From an uncultured Lachnospiraceae bacterium (GTDB taxonomy: Bacteria > Bacillota > Clostridia > Lachnospirales > Lachnospiraceae), in contig CATLGV010000005.1 of the NCBI GenBank assembly GCA_949948735.1, forward strand, positions 124,001 through 188,000: a DNA stretch of 64,000 nucleotides. Direction: 5' to 3'. Under the pieces are notes generated by a model that saw only the letters and a list, made by a program, of their open reading frames with translations, had not been told where the DNA came from and searched no databases. The first letter of the stretch is position 1. Each line of letters begins with the position of its first letter. This document shows, in pieces, positions 1 through 10,256 of this stretch. The position numbers and the translations under genes are program-made.

Positions 1-1
1 C

Positions 2-1543
2 TGCGTCGCGACGTCTAACTATAAGACGAGCTTTGAAATCGGAGCGCGCGGCGCCCGGGTGCGCCGGGTGATTGACGCGAAGCATCTTGTCGAGGAGTCC
101 AACGAGCATCTGGCGGAGGTTTTCTACGGTACCCTATTCGCAGACTGCACAGATGCGCAGGGCGGCGTCTGCGCGACCGTCTTTCAGGCGTATCAGAATT
201 TTCCGAAGGCGGTTTTGGCGGAGCGGGACGGGCTGTCCGTTATGCTGGTGCCGGCGGGTGCGGGCGCGGTAGTGATGGAGCCGGGGATGGCAAGAGAGCA
301 GAGGTTTTTGCTGCATTTTCACGGCCCGCAGGAGGCGATTGCGGCGCTTGACAACAGGAGCCTGATTTATCAGATGCCGGACAGGCCGTATGTGCTGCCC
401 CAGATTCACCGGGAATCGGGCGTGTATCTTGACATCTTCTCCGACGGCTGTGACGTGGAGGTGGAGCAGGCGCTGATTGCCAGGGCGGACGGGCATGCGA
501 GAGCTTACGGAATGCTGAACTTTGGCGACGCACCGGATATGAACTATACGACGCAGGGCAGGGGCGGCGGCGATTTGGTCTGGACGAACAATGAGTATGA
601 TTTTCCGCATGCCTGCGCACTACTGTATGTGAGAACCGGAATCCGCAGGTTTCTGGATTACGCCATTGCGGCGGCAAGCCACTGGATGGATGTGGATGTG
701 TGCCATTACAGCGATAATCCGTTTTTTGTGGGCGGTCAATGGGAGCATACCAACGGGCACTGCAAGGGCAATGTCATCAGCCGGGACAGGCTGATGGTCT
801 GCTCCCATCAGTGGGTGGAGGGGCTGCTGGACTATTACCACCTGACAGGAGACGAGCGCGGGCTGGAGACGGCGCTGGGCATTGGCGAAAATGTCCTGCG
901 GCTGCTGGAGACGCCGATGTATGCGAAGGTCGGCGAAGCCAACGCGCGTGAGACAGGCTGGGCGCTGCGGTCGTTGACGGCGCTCTACAGCGAGACAAGG
1001 GATTCCAAATGGCTTGCGCCGTCACAGAAAATTCTGGAGGATTTTAAGGTATGGGAGGCGCAGTACGGGAACTGGCTCGCCCCTTATACGGATAATACGG
1101 TCATCCGCGTCGGCTTTATGATAGCGGTGGCAATCGGGAGCGTTATGCGTTATTACCGCGAATTTCCGGATCCGTCGTTAAAGCATATGATTCTTGCGGC
1201 GGTAGACGATTTGGTGGAAAACTGCTATGTGGAGCGGACGGGCCTGTTTTATTACAAGGAGCTGCCCAGCCTGGACCGGCTGGGAAATAATACACTCCTG
1301 CTGGAGGCGCTGGCCATTGCCTATGAGCTCACGGGGGACGGCCGTTATCTGCGCTATGGGGAGCAGACCTTCCAAAAGGCAATTCACGAGAGCACAGGAG
1401 GCAGCCTTGGCAAAAAGACGATTTATGGCGACGCGGTGATTGCAGGCAGCGGCGGCACGAAGAGTTTCGCGCAGAGCTTTATTCCGCTTGCGGCGTATCA
1501 TAAGGCATTGCGGGATTGGGAGAACAGGACTGCGGCAAATTAG
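2..1543 (+). CDS. PcRGLX/YetA-like glycan-active protein, 5' end outside window
   Basis: The reading frame is open from base 2, so the gene starts upstream of the window; a GTG at 59 is only the first internal start-like codon. The product looks like the alpha-helical toroid part of the PcRGLX/YetA family, related to exo-rhamnogalacturonan lyases and often found with polysaccharide-use genes. Supporting features are a Trp/Asn/Glu/Tyr-rich stretch (WTNNEYDFPH), a His-rich stretch (DVDVCHYSDNPF, then EHTNGHCKGN), and repeated helical segments (HQWVEGLLDYYHLTGDERGLETAL) typical of six- or seven-hairpin toroids. No signal peptide can be judged because the N-terminus is missing. The family call rests on motif memory; the exact substrate is unknown. 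The gene is followed 27 bp later by a CPBP protease, possibly co-transcribed. Confidence 0.6.
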   Translation, partial: CVATSNYKTSFEIGARGARVRRVIDAKHLVEESNEHLAEVFYGTLFADCTDAQGGVCATVFQAYQNFPKAVLAERDGLSVMLVPAGAGAVVMEPGMAREQRFLLHFHGPQEAIAALDNRSLIYQMPDRPYVLPQIHRESGVYLDIFSDGCDVEVEQALIARADGHARAYGMLNFGDAPDMNYTTQGRGGGDLVWTNNEYDFPHACALLYVRTGIRRFLDYAIAAASHWMDVDVCHYSDNPFFVGGQWEHTNGHCKGNVISRDRLMVCSHQWVEGLLDYYHLTGDERGLETALGIGENVLRLLETPMYAKVGEANARETGWALRSLTALYSETRDSKWLAPSQKILEDFKVWEAQYGNWLAPYTDNTVIRVGFMIAVAIGSVMRYYREFPDPSLKHMILAAVDDLVENCYVERTGLFYYKELPSLDRLGNNTLLLEALAIAYELTGDGRYLRYGEQTFQKAIHESTGGSLGKKTIYGDAVIAGSGGTKSFAQSFIPLAAYHKALRDWENRTAAN

Positions 1544-1570
1544 GGACAAAGAAAGGCGGGGCTCTTAAAT

Positions 1571-2536
1571 ATGGAAGAAAAAGAGGGCGTGTTTAGCGGA
1601 CGCTATCGGGAACCGGAGGAAAAACCCGGTTTGCAGGAGGAGAAGCCTGCGGCTTCGGAGAAAACGGCGGGGCCGGCAAAAAAGCTTTTTGCGGGAATCG
1701 GATTGAGTATTTTGATGCTGGCCGCCTATCTGGCCGCCCAGCTGCTGACGGGCGCCGTGATTATGGGCGTGATGGCGGCGGGGCTGATGATGCGGGATCC
1801 GGGAACGGATATGCAGTATGCGATTGCGGCGGTGCAGCGCAGCGCCGTCACGGACCCGGCTGTTATGCCGCTTATAACAGCGGCTTCGACGGCTGTTCCC
1901 GCGCTTATCGTCATGCTTCTCTACTGGCTTGTCAGAGGAAGGAAGCGGACGGCTGCGGACAGGGCTTTTTTTGCGGAAAAGGTGCTTCGGGGCAGAATAA
2001 TCCTGATGATTACCATTGCGGCGGTCGGACTGTATTATCTGGCGGTCCTTATTTCGGGCGTGATTAGTATGATCAGCCCGCAAACGGTAAAAGAATATGA
2101 GGAGATGATGGAATTCGCGCTTGGCGGGAATACGCTTCTGATACTGCTTGTGGCGTCCGTTGCGGCCCCGGTCGCGGAGGAATGCCTCTTAAGGGGATTT
2201 GTGCTGCGCAATCTGCAAAAATATTTCCGGGCCCCCGCAGTGATAATCCTACAGGCGGTTTTATTCGGCGCTTTTCATTTAAACTGGGTACAGGGGATTT
2301 ATGTGATTCCCGTTGGCGCGGCGTTTGGGTTTACGGCGGTCAAATGCCGTTCGGTGCTGCCGTGCATTTATATGCATATGTTCTATAACCTGATGTCAAT
2401 GATTATTCTGATTCTTCCGCCGTTTTTCCAATCCCTGCTTTGCTGCGTGACGATGCCCGCGTTGTGCGCGCTTCTGGTTTACAGTCTGGGAAAGCGCAGA
2501 GCCGCACGGCTTCCGGATTCGGGCGCGCAGGGATAA
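1571..2536 (+). CDS. CPBP family intramembrane metalloprotease
   Basis: Membrane protein of 321 residues with a charged, Glu/Lys-rich N-terminal tail of about 45 residues and then about eight hydrophobic segments. All three motifs of the CPBP (CAAX protease and bacteriocin-processing, Abi) family are present in order: EECLLRG at residues 203-209 (EExxxR), FGAFH ending at His236 (FxxxH), and HMFYN at 269-273 (HxxxN). These supply the glutamate, histidine and asparagine of the predicted intramembrane active site. Bacterial members are implicated in bacteriocin self-immunity, peptide maturation or membrane-protein cleavage; the target here cannot be told. It lies between a glycan-active gene and a MATE exporter, all on the plus strand with short gaps. 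Confidence 0.9.
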   Translation: MEEKEGVFSGRYREPEEKPGLQEEKPAASEKTAGPAKKLFAGIGLSILMLAAYLAAQLLTGAVIMGVMAAGLMMRDPGTDMQYAIAAVQRSAVTDPAVMPLITAASTAVPALIVMLLYWLVRGRKRTAADRAFFAEKVLRGRIILMITIAAVGLYYLAVLISGVISMISPQTVKEYEEMMEFALGGNTLLILLVASVAAPVAEECLLRGFVLRNLQKYFRAPAVIILQAVLFGAFHLNWVQGIYVIPVGAAFGFTAVKCRSVLPCIYMHMFYNLMSMIILILPPFFQSLLCCVTMPALCALLVYSLGKRRAARLPDSGAQG

Positions 2537-2564
2537 ATATGAAAGTGGAAAGGCATGACAGGCA

Positions 2565-3953
2565 ATGAAAGTAACGAAAAAAGAGAACTCAACGGCGCTG
2601 TTTGAGACAACGGCGATTCCGAAGGCGGTAGCGACCTTATGCATTCCTACGGTGATCAGCTCGCTGGTTATGGTGCTGTACAATCTTGCGGACACATATT
2701 TTGTGGGAATGCTCAACGATCCGGTGCAGAATGCCGCGGTAACGCTGGCAGGGCCGGTGCTGCTGGCGTTCAACGCGGTCAATAATCTGTTTGGCGTGGG
2801 CAGCTCAAGCATGATGAGCCGCGCGCTTGGCCGAAGAGATTACGATACGGTATACAGAAGCTCCGCATTTGGATTTTACTGCGCGCTGCTGTGCGGCATT
2901 TTATTCTCCATCGGCTGTACCGTGGGGAAAACGCCGCTGCTGGCGATGCTCGGGGCGGATGCGCTGACGGCCGCGGCGACGGCGGATTATATGAAATGGA
3001 CGGTGACCTTTGGTGCCGCGCCCGCGATTCTGAATGTAGTGCTGGCCTATATGGTGCGCTCCGAGGGCGCGTCCTTCCACGCGAGCGTCGGGACGATGAG
3101 CGGGTGCCTGCTCAATATTGTGCTGGATCCGATTTTTATCCTGCCGCAGTGCTTTAATATGGGCGCCGCGGGAGCGGGACTTGCGACGTTTCTGTCCAAT
3201 TGCGCGGCCTGCGCGTATTTCTTTGTCCTTTTATACAAAAAGAGAGGGAATACCTATGTGTGTATTCGGCCGGATAAATTCTGTCTGCGCGGCGCAATCG
3301 TGGCGGGCGTCTGCGCGGTGGGGATTCCGGCGGCGATTCAGAATCTGCTGAATGTAACGGGGATGACGATTTTAAACAATTTTACCGCGTCCTTCGGAGC
3401 CGATGCGGTTGCGGCAATGGGAATCACGCAGAAGATTAACATGGTGCCGATGCAGATCAGCATGGGGATTTCGCAGGGAATCATGCCGCTGATCAGCTAT
3501 AATTACGCGAGCGGCAATTATAAGCGCATGAAGGGCGGCTTCTGGTTTGCAGGCAAGGTAAGCCTCGGCTTTATTACCGCGGCGGTGCTGTTCTACTATA
3601 TCGGTGCGGGCGCCGTGGTGCGGACGTTTATGGACAACGAGGCGATTATCGCGTACGGGACGCGTTTCCTGCGCGGCTTTTGCATCGGCCTGCCGTTTTT
3701 ATGTATGGATTTTCTGGCTGTGGGCGTTTTCCAGGCGGTCGGAATGGGAAAGCATGCGCTGGTATTTGCCGTTATGCGCAAGGTTATTCTTGAGATACCC
3801 GCGATTTATGTGTTGAATTACCTGTTTCCGTTATACGGGCTTGCCTATTCGCAGTTTGTGGCGGAGTTTGTGCTTGCTGTCGCGGCGGTGGTCGTGCTGA
3901 CGCGTCTGTTTGGGAAGCTGAATGGGAAAACGCGGCAGGAGGTCGACGACTGA
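2565..3953 (+). CDS. MATE family efflux transporter
   Basis: Polytopic protein of 462 residues, the usual MATE length, with about twelve hydrophobic segments arranged as two six-helix halves. The N-terminus (TTAIPKAVATLCIPTVISSLVMVLYN followed by LADTYFVGML) matches the typical start of the DinF/NorM-like MATE branch common in Clostridia, and the second half begins in the same way (GIPAAIQNLLN). These proteins export cationic drugs or metabolites using Na+ or H+ gradients. The substrate is not predictable. The start ATG sits 28 bp after the CPBP protease stop with only a weak ribosome-binding site, suggesting read-through from the upstream gene. Confidence 0.92.
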   Translation: MKVTKKENSTALFETTAIPKAVATLCIPTVISSLVMVLYNLADTYFVGMLNDPVQNAAVTLAGPVLLAFNAVNNLFGVGSSSMMSRALGRRDYDTVYRSSAFGFYCALLCGILFSIGCTVGKTPLLAMLGADALTAAATADYMKWTVTFGAAPAILNVVLAYMVRSEGASFHASVGTMSGCLLNIVLDPIFILPQCFNMGAAGAGLATFLSNCAACAYFFVLLYKKRGNTYVCIRPDKFCLRGAIVAGVCAVGIPAAIQNLLNVTGMTILNNFTASFGADAVAAMGITQKINMVPMQISMGISQGIMPLISYNYASGNYKRMKGGFWFAGKVSLGFITAAVLFYYIGAGAVVRTFMDNEAIIAYGTRFLRGFCIGLPFLCMDFLAVGVFQAVGMGKHALVFAVMRKVILEIPAIYVLNYLFPLYGLAYSQFVAEFVLAVAAVVVLTRLFGKLNGKTRQEVDD

Positions 3954-3969
3954 ACTTTAATTTTCTTTC

Positions 3970-3999
3970 TTGCACAAATATGGTTTTATGTCGTATACT
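3970..3999 (+). promoter_or_regulatory. Probable sigma-A promoter of the Na/Pi cotransporter gene
   Basis: A -35 TTGCAC and a -10 TATACT are separated by 18 bp. The predicted leader then holds an imperfect hairpin around 4017-4046 (AAGGAA pairing with TTTCCTT). Read by eye only. Confidence 0.5.
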
Positions 4000-4096
4000 T
4001 AAGAAAGCATGGATTAAGGAAGCACTGTTTAAAGCAGCGTTTCCTTATATAAAGTAAGACGGACTTTATACTGGAAGAGATTTGAAGGAGACAGCT

Positions 4097-5872
4097 ATGA
4101 CTTTTTTTGATTTATTATCTATGGTAGGCGGACTTGCCCTGTTCTTGTACGGCATGCATATTCTGAGTGAGGGACTTGAGAAGCTGTCCGGCGGACGTCT
4201 GGAAAAGGTGCTTGAAAACCTGACAAACAGCAAGTGGAAGGCGGTGCTTCTGGGAGCGGGCGTTACGGCGGTTATCCAGTCCTCCTCGGCGACGACGGTG
4301 ATGGTCGTGGGTTTTGTAAACTCCGGCATTATGAAGCTTTCACAGGCAATCGGCGTGATTATGGGCGCGAATGTGGGAACGACGATTACCTCATGGGTGT
4401 TGAGCCTTTCGGGAATCCAGAGCGACAGCTTTGTGATACAGATGCTCAAGCCGACTTCCTTTTCGCCGATTCTCGCGATTATCGGCATTGTGTTTGTGAT
4501 GTTTGTAAAGAGCGGCAAAAAGCGGGACGTGGGAACGATTCTGGTGGGCTTTGCGATTTTAATGTTCGGCATGGACGCGATGTCGTCCGCGATGGAGCCG
4601 TTGAAAAATGTGCCGCAGTTTACCGGACTTTTTACGATGTTCCAAAACCCGCTGCTTGGCATGATCGTCGGCGCGCTGATCACGGCGGTCATCCAGTCCT
4701 CGTCGGCGTCCGTAGGTATTCTGCAGGCGCTGTGCGATACGGGAACGGTAAGCTATGCGGCGGCCGTGCCGATTATTATGGGACAGAATATCGGTACCTG
4801 CGTCACGGCGCTGATGTCGGGCGTCGGCGCGACCAAGAACGCAAAGCGTGCGGCGATTGTGCATCTGCTGTTTAACGTGCTGGGAACGGCGATCTTTATG
4901 TGCGTATTTTATCTGCTGAACGCGTTTATCCATTTTGAGTTTATGGAGCTTCCTGTAAACAGAGCGGGCATCGCGCTGGTGCACACAGGCTTTAATATTC
5001 TGGCGACGATGGTGCTGCTTCCGTTTTCAGGCCTGCTGGAGCGGCTGTCCCTTGTGCTGATTAAGCAGGACGAGGAGGAGGCAAAGCGCGCCGAGCAGCA
5101 GGCAAAGCTTGTGCGGATGGACGAGCGGTTTTTGAGTACGCCGTCCTTTGCGCTGGAGCAGGCCAATTCCCATGTCGTGGAGATGGCGCATATCACGCTG
5201 GATGCAGTCCGCGAGGCGGTCGTTACGCTGCAGGCCTATGACAAAAAGATCGTGGAGGAGGTCGAGCACAAGGAAAACCTGGTGGACCACTATGACGATG
5301 AAATCAGCAGCTATCTGGTAAAGCTTTCGAGTAAAAATCTGAGCGTGCGGGATTCGAGAAAGCTGGCCATGCTGCTGCACAGTATCGGGGATCTGGAGCG
5401 CATAGCGGATCATGCGATCAATATTGCGGATTCGGCGCGCGAGATGCACAAAAAGGAGCAGAGCTTTTCACCCAAGGCGCTGGAGGAGCTGGATATTTTC
5501 TCACAGGCAGTTGTCGATATTGTTGAGAGCGCTGTGTGGGTGCTGGAGACAGAGAATATGACGGGCGCTAAGGCGATGGAGCCGTTTGAGGAGGCCATCG
5601 ACACGCTTCATAAGGAGATCAAGAAGCGGCATACCAAGCGCCTGCGCAAGGGCAAATGTACGGCGGAGATGGGCTTTGTGCTCTCCGACATTACGAACAA
5701 TTATGAGCGGATTGCGGATCACTGCTCGAATCTTGCAATCAATGTCCTGCAGCTCTATGAGGACGAGACGCATGCGCACGAGTATGTCGACACGCTGCAA
5801 AAGGGCGAGGGCAGTGAATTTGACGTGCGGTACCACAATTATCTGAAGAAATACGAGCTGCCGGGAAAATAA
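4097..5872 (+). CDS. Na/Pi cotransporter family protein with C-terminal PhoU-like domain
   Basis: Inner-membrane protein of 591 residues in the NptA/YjbB class. The membrane half contains two inverted copies of the family signature, ITAVIQSSSA-like: TAVIQSSSATT near residue 58 and ITAVIQSSSASV near residue 200, each followed by a hydrophobic segment. The C-terminal ~240 residues are helical and PhoU-like, with the repeated motif L(E)RIADHAxN (GDLERIADHAINIADSA and NNYERIADHCSNLAINV). This arrangement imports or exports phosphate with Na+, with the PhoU domain as a probable regulator. The ATG at 4097 is chosen because AAGGAG at 4085-4090 is well spaced from it; a TTG at 4082 would overlap that site. 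A promoter precedes it and the gene appears monocistronic. Confidence 0.93.
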   Translation: MTFFDLLSMVGGLALFLYGMHILSEGLEKLSGGRLEKVLENLTNSKWKAVLLGAGVTAVIQSSSATTVMVVGFVNSGIMKLSQAIGVIMGANVGTTITSWVLSLSGIQSDSFVIQMLKPTSFSPILAIIGIVFVMFVKSGKKRDVGTILVGFAILMFGMDAMSSAMEPLKNVPQFTGLFTMFQNPLLGMIVGALITAVIQSSSASVGILQALCDTGTVSYAAAVPIIMGQNIGTCVTALMSGVGATKNAKRAAIVHLLFNVLGTAIFMCVFYLLNAFIHFEFMELPVNRAGIALVHTGFNILATMVLLPFSGLLERLSLVLIKQDEEEAKRAEQQAKLVRMDERFLSTPSFALEQANSHVVEMAHITLDAVREAVVTLQAYDKKIVEEVEHKENLVDHYDDEISSYLVKLSSKNLSVRDSRKLAMLLHSIGDLERIADHAINIADSAREMHKKEQSFSPKALEELDIFSQAVVDIVESAVWVLETENMTGAKAMEPFEEAIDTLHKEIKKRHTKRLRKGKCTAEMGFVLSDITNNYERIADHCSNLAINVLQLYEDETHAHEYVDTLQKGEGSEFDVRYHNYLKKYELPGK

Positions 5873-5963
5873 GCGGCAGCGTTTGAAATCGCACAAAAAC
5901 CCGTCCATATATCAGTGATTTTCGTTAAAATACACAAAATTCACGCATCCTGCGGATTTTAAG

Positions 5964-5992
5964 TTGTGCGGAAAAAAAATATACATTATAAT
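5964..5992 (+). promoter_or_regulatory. Probable sigma-A promoter of gdhA
   Basis: TTGTGC and a perfect TATAAT are separated by 17 bp, giving a leader of about 110 nt before gdhA. Confidence 0.6.
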
Positions 5993-6059
5993 ATAGATGT
6001 TGATTTTAGCGCATTGCAGTGCTAAACAAAAGATGCTGTGTCAGCAGTGTGAAACATAA

Positions 6060-7466
<1,407 letters not shown>

Positions 7467-7481
7467 ACAGAAGACAGATAA

Positions 7482-7508
7482 AATCGGGTGCGTCAGCACC
7501 CGATTTTT
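7482..7508. terminator. Bidirectional terminator between gdhA and the signalling operon
   Basis: Perfect 9-bp stem (ATCGGGTGC / GCACCCGAT) with a GTCA loop, A-run on the left and T-run on the right, so it can stop gdhA on plus and the kinase operon on minus. Confidence 0.9.
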
Positions 7509-7537
7509 ATGCGGTAGGAAGTTGTCACAGCAGTAGT

Positions 7538-10228
7538 CTATTCCCTCCCGCTCCTGCGGATAAACATCAATCCGAAAACGCCGACGCCGCAGTTGCTGGA
7601 TACGGTGGCGGAGGCCTTCTGGGTGATAATCTTCTCGAACTTCACATATTTTTCCACTTCCTCCAAAATCTCGTCAAGCTGGCGTACCGTACAGCCTGCG
7701 TAGGTCAGGAACAGAATGCGTGTGTCGATTTGTTTGCTGTGGTGAAGCAGCTTTTTGACATAGTGGCGGCGCACATGCTTCATATTGCCGATTTCAATTG
7801 TCCAGAGCTTCAGCTCGTTCTGCGCCATGCGCAGCACCGGATGGAGGTTCAGGCCGCTGCAGAGCTTATGAACCAGGCCGGTTATTTTGCCGTTGCGGTA
7901 CAGCGCTTCGGTATCCGGCACGAGGAAATTGGAGCATACACGGCTCCGGAAGGCCGTAAGCGCACTGCAGATTTCATCGACATCCTTTCCATCCTCCGCG
8001 AGCGCCGCGGCGTATAAAACGATCAGCCCGTGTCCGCTGCTGATATGCGTGGAATCGAATATTGTGACGTTGTCAAAGCTCCTGCTGGCCTGCTGCGCAT
8101 TCGGATAAGCGCCGCTTAGCGCGGTGGTCGCGGTAATGTGAATCACATGCTCGGCGGTTTCCAGCGTATCCGCAAAGAAATATTCGTATTCTGAGGGATC
8201 CGCGGTTGAGGAGCGCGCATAATTGCCCGTTGTTTTCAGGTAGTTGAGCAGGCTGTCGGAGGAGACCTCAAACAAATCGCAGAAACGCCCTTCTTTGGTA
8301 TGCACATAGCAGTACATCAGCCGGATCTGGTATTCCTCCAGCAAATCGCGCGGTAAATCGCAGATGCAGTCCGCGGTAATCGCAACCTTTCGTTTCCGTA
8401 CGCTCGTAATCTGGTTGATTGTAGCCTCCTGGGTATCGCCGGACCCATCGTCCAATGCGTATTCTATCAGCTCGGACGGCAGATATTTGAGCAGGCTTGC
8501 TTCCAGAAGCGCGGCGTTGATCGGCTTGGCGAGGTATCCGTCAAAGCCCATGTCCTGATAGACCTGTTCCGCGTTGGTCATGACGTTTGCCGTCAGGGCG
8601 ACGATGGGCGCCCGCTGGCAGAAGCCCTTTGTCTGGGCGCGTATTGCCTTTAGCGTCGCTTCCCCATCCATTTCCGGCATCATATGATCCATTAGAATAA
8701 TATGATAAAAGCTTTCCGCGGTGCGCTTGAGACATTCCCTTCCGCTCTCGGCAGTTTCAACCTTAATCTTCGTCCCGCGGAGAAGCTTGACAGCAACCAT
8801 ACGGTTCATATCGTTATCGTCCACGACCAGAATTCGGGCGTTTGGCGCCGTAAAGCACTGTCTGTACTTTGTGCGCCGGCCAAGCTGCTTTTGCGCCGCG
8901 AAATCAATAATGCCGATGGGCTGCGCATTCATAATCTGCTGCCTGATTTCTATCGTAAAGACGGAGCCTTTGTGATATACGCTGTCGACGGAGATTTTTC
9001 CGCCCATCATTTCGACAAGCTGCTTGGCGATGGTAAGGCCCAGGCCGGTTCCCTCGATATTCCGATTCTGGGTTTCGTCTATGCGCTTGAAGGAATGGAA
9101 GAGATCGTCCAGGCTCTCCTTGCGGATGCCGATACCCGTATCCGCGACGGAGATACGCAGCAGAATCTCGTTTGTACCAATGCGCTCGCCCTTTGCGGAT
9201 AAGGTAACGGAACCGGTCTCTGTGTACTTGACCGCATTGGTCAGCATATTGGTGATAATCTGCTTGATACGCACTTCGTCGCCGTAGAGCATGGACGGAA
9301 TATCGTGGTCAATATCGACTTTGAATTCCAGCTCCTTCTGATGCGCGCGTACCCAGATCAGGTTTACCAGGTCGCTGAACATGGAGCTGACCTCATACTG
9401 CGCCGGTACAATCTCCATCTTGCCGGACTCAAGCTTGGACAAATCCAGAATGTCGTTGATGGTGGTCAGCAGCATTTTGCTGGCATTCTGTATGTTAATG
9501 GCGTTTTCGGCGATTTCGTCCGAAATATCCTCCCGAAGGGTCATCTCGTTCAGACCGATAATGGTGTTAATCGGCGTGCGGATTTCATGGCTCATATTTG
9601 CGAAGAAGGTGTCCTTGGAGCGCGCAATCTGCTCGATTTCTTCCCGCTGGCGCTCGGCAAGGCGCCGCTCCTTGTCATAGGTGAAAAACTGCATTTTCAA
9701 CAGAAAGCCGATAAAGCAGCTTACAATGACCAGTGTGACAAAGGAATCCACAAAGCCGTAAAAGCGGTCCGGCGTCTCGGGAAAAAGCTGCGGGTATCGA
9801 TATGTGGCGGCATAGGAGGCAAAAAAGGAAGCCAGGGAGAGCAGCAGCGCGACGTAAAACGCCGTTCCCCGGAACAATACAAAGACGTATACAAGGCCCA
9901 GGACAAACCATACCGGCGCGCCGCTGTCCATGCCGCCGCTCAGGAAAAAGATAAGCGGAAAAAGAAGGACGTTCGAGGTCAGCACCAGCATCCAGGAGGC
10001 CAGCCGGACCTTATTATATTGAACGGTAATAAAAAGCGCGGCGCCGGATACAAGGCACATCGGCAGGAGTGTGATCAGGATGGCGGGCGGTGCGCCGAAC
10101 AGGGTGCGGCCCATGCTGATAACGGATGCGGCAAATGCCAGTATCAGGACAATCCGGTTCAGCCGCTGCTGAAAATCCAGCTGTTCATTGAGCAGTACTT
10201 TGAAAAAATGATGCAGTTTTTTTCTCAT
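7538..10228 (-). CDS. Hybrid histidine kinase / receiver fused to a C-terminal DegV (fatty-acid-binding) domain
   Basis: This 896-residue protein has an unusual order. Residues ~25-185 form about six membrane segments with no large extracellular loop. Residues ~200-430 are a HisKA/HATPase kinase (phospho-acceptor His214 in MSHEIRTPIN; N-box NMLTNAVKY ~327; G-boxes DTGIGI and GTGLGL). Residues ~464-585 are a receiver with acidic pair Asp470/471, phospho-acceptor Asp514 and Lys568. Residues ~613-892 are a full-length DegV/EDD domain: an ITADCICDLP start, the SSTADPS pocket strand, TALSGAYPNAQ, FDSTHISSGHG, LYRNGKITG, and a C-terminal CGVGVFGLMF. DegV proteins (FakB) bind fatty acids for the kinase FakA. 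By inference the DegV part is either an acyl-lipid sensor or an output. It is the last gene of a three-gene minus-strand operon. Confidence 0.88.
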   Translation of the reverse strand: MRKKLHHFFKVLLNEQLDFQQRLNRIVLILAFAASVISMGRTLFGAPPAILITLLPMCLVSGAALFITVQYNKVRLASWMLVLTSNVLLFPLIFFLSGGMDSGAPVWFVLGLVYVFVLFRGTAFYVALLLSLASFFASYAATYRYPQLFPETPDRFYGFVDSFVTLVIVSCFIGFLLKMQFFTYDKERRLAERQREEIEQIARSKDTFFANMSHEIRTPINTIIGLNEMTLREDISDEIAENAINIQNASKMLLTTINDILDLSKLESGKMEIVPAQYEVSSMFSDLVNLIWVRAHQKELEFKVDIDHDIPSMLYGDEVRIKQIITNMLTNAVKYTETGSVTLSAKGERIGTNEILLRISVADTGIGIRKESLDDLFHSFKRIDETQNRNIEGTGLGLTIAKQLVEMMGGKISVDSVYHKGSVFTIEIRQQIMNAQPIGIIDFAAQKQLGRRTKYRQCFTAPNARILVVDDNDMNRMVAVKLLRGTKIKVETAESGRECLKRTAESFYHIILMDHMMPEMDGEATLKAIRAQTKGFCQRAPIVALTANVMTNAEQVYQDMGFDGYLAKPINAALLEASLLKYLPSELIEYALDDGSGDTQEATINQITSVRKRKVAITADCICDLPRDLLEEYQIRLMYCYVHTKEGRFCDLFEVSSDSLLNYLKTTGNYARSSTADPSEYEYFFADTLETAEHVIHITATTALSGAYPNAQQASRSFDNVTIFDSTHISSGHGLIVLYAAALAEDGKDVDEICSALTAFRSRVCSNFLVPDTEALYRNGKITGLVHKLCSGLNLHPVLRMAQNELKLWTIEIGNMKHVRRHYVKKLLHHSKQIDTRILFLTYAGCTVRQLDEILEEVEKYVKFEKIITQKASATVSSNCGVGVFGLMFIRRSGRE

Positions 10229-10256
10229 GGTCGTGTACCTCCAGACTTTCCTGTCG

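Noticed and set aside
721-790. Third copy of the 33-nt intergenic repeat in the first gene
   Set aside because: Only scattered identity (ACGGGCACT and AATGTC) inside a well-conserved coding stretch; likely chance.
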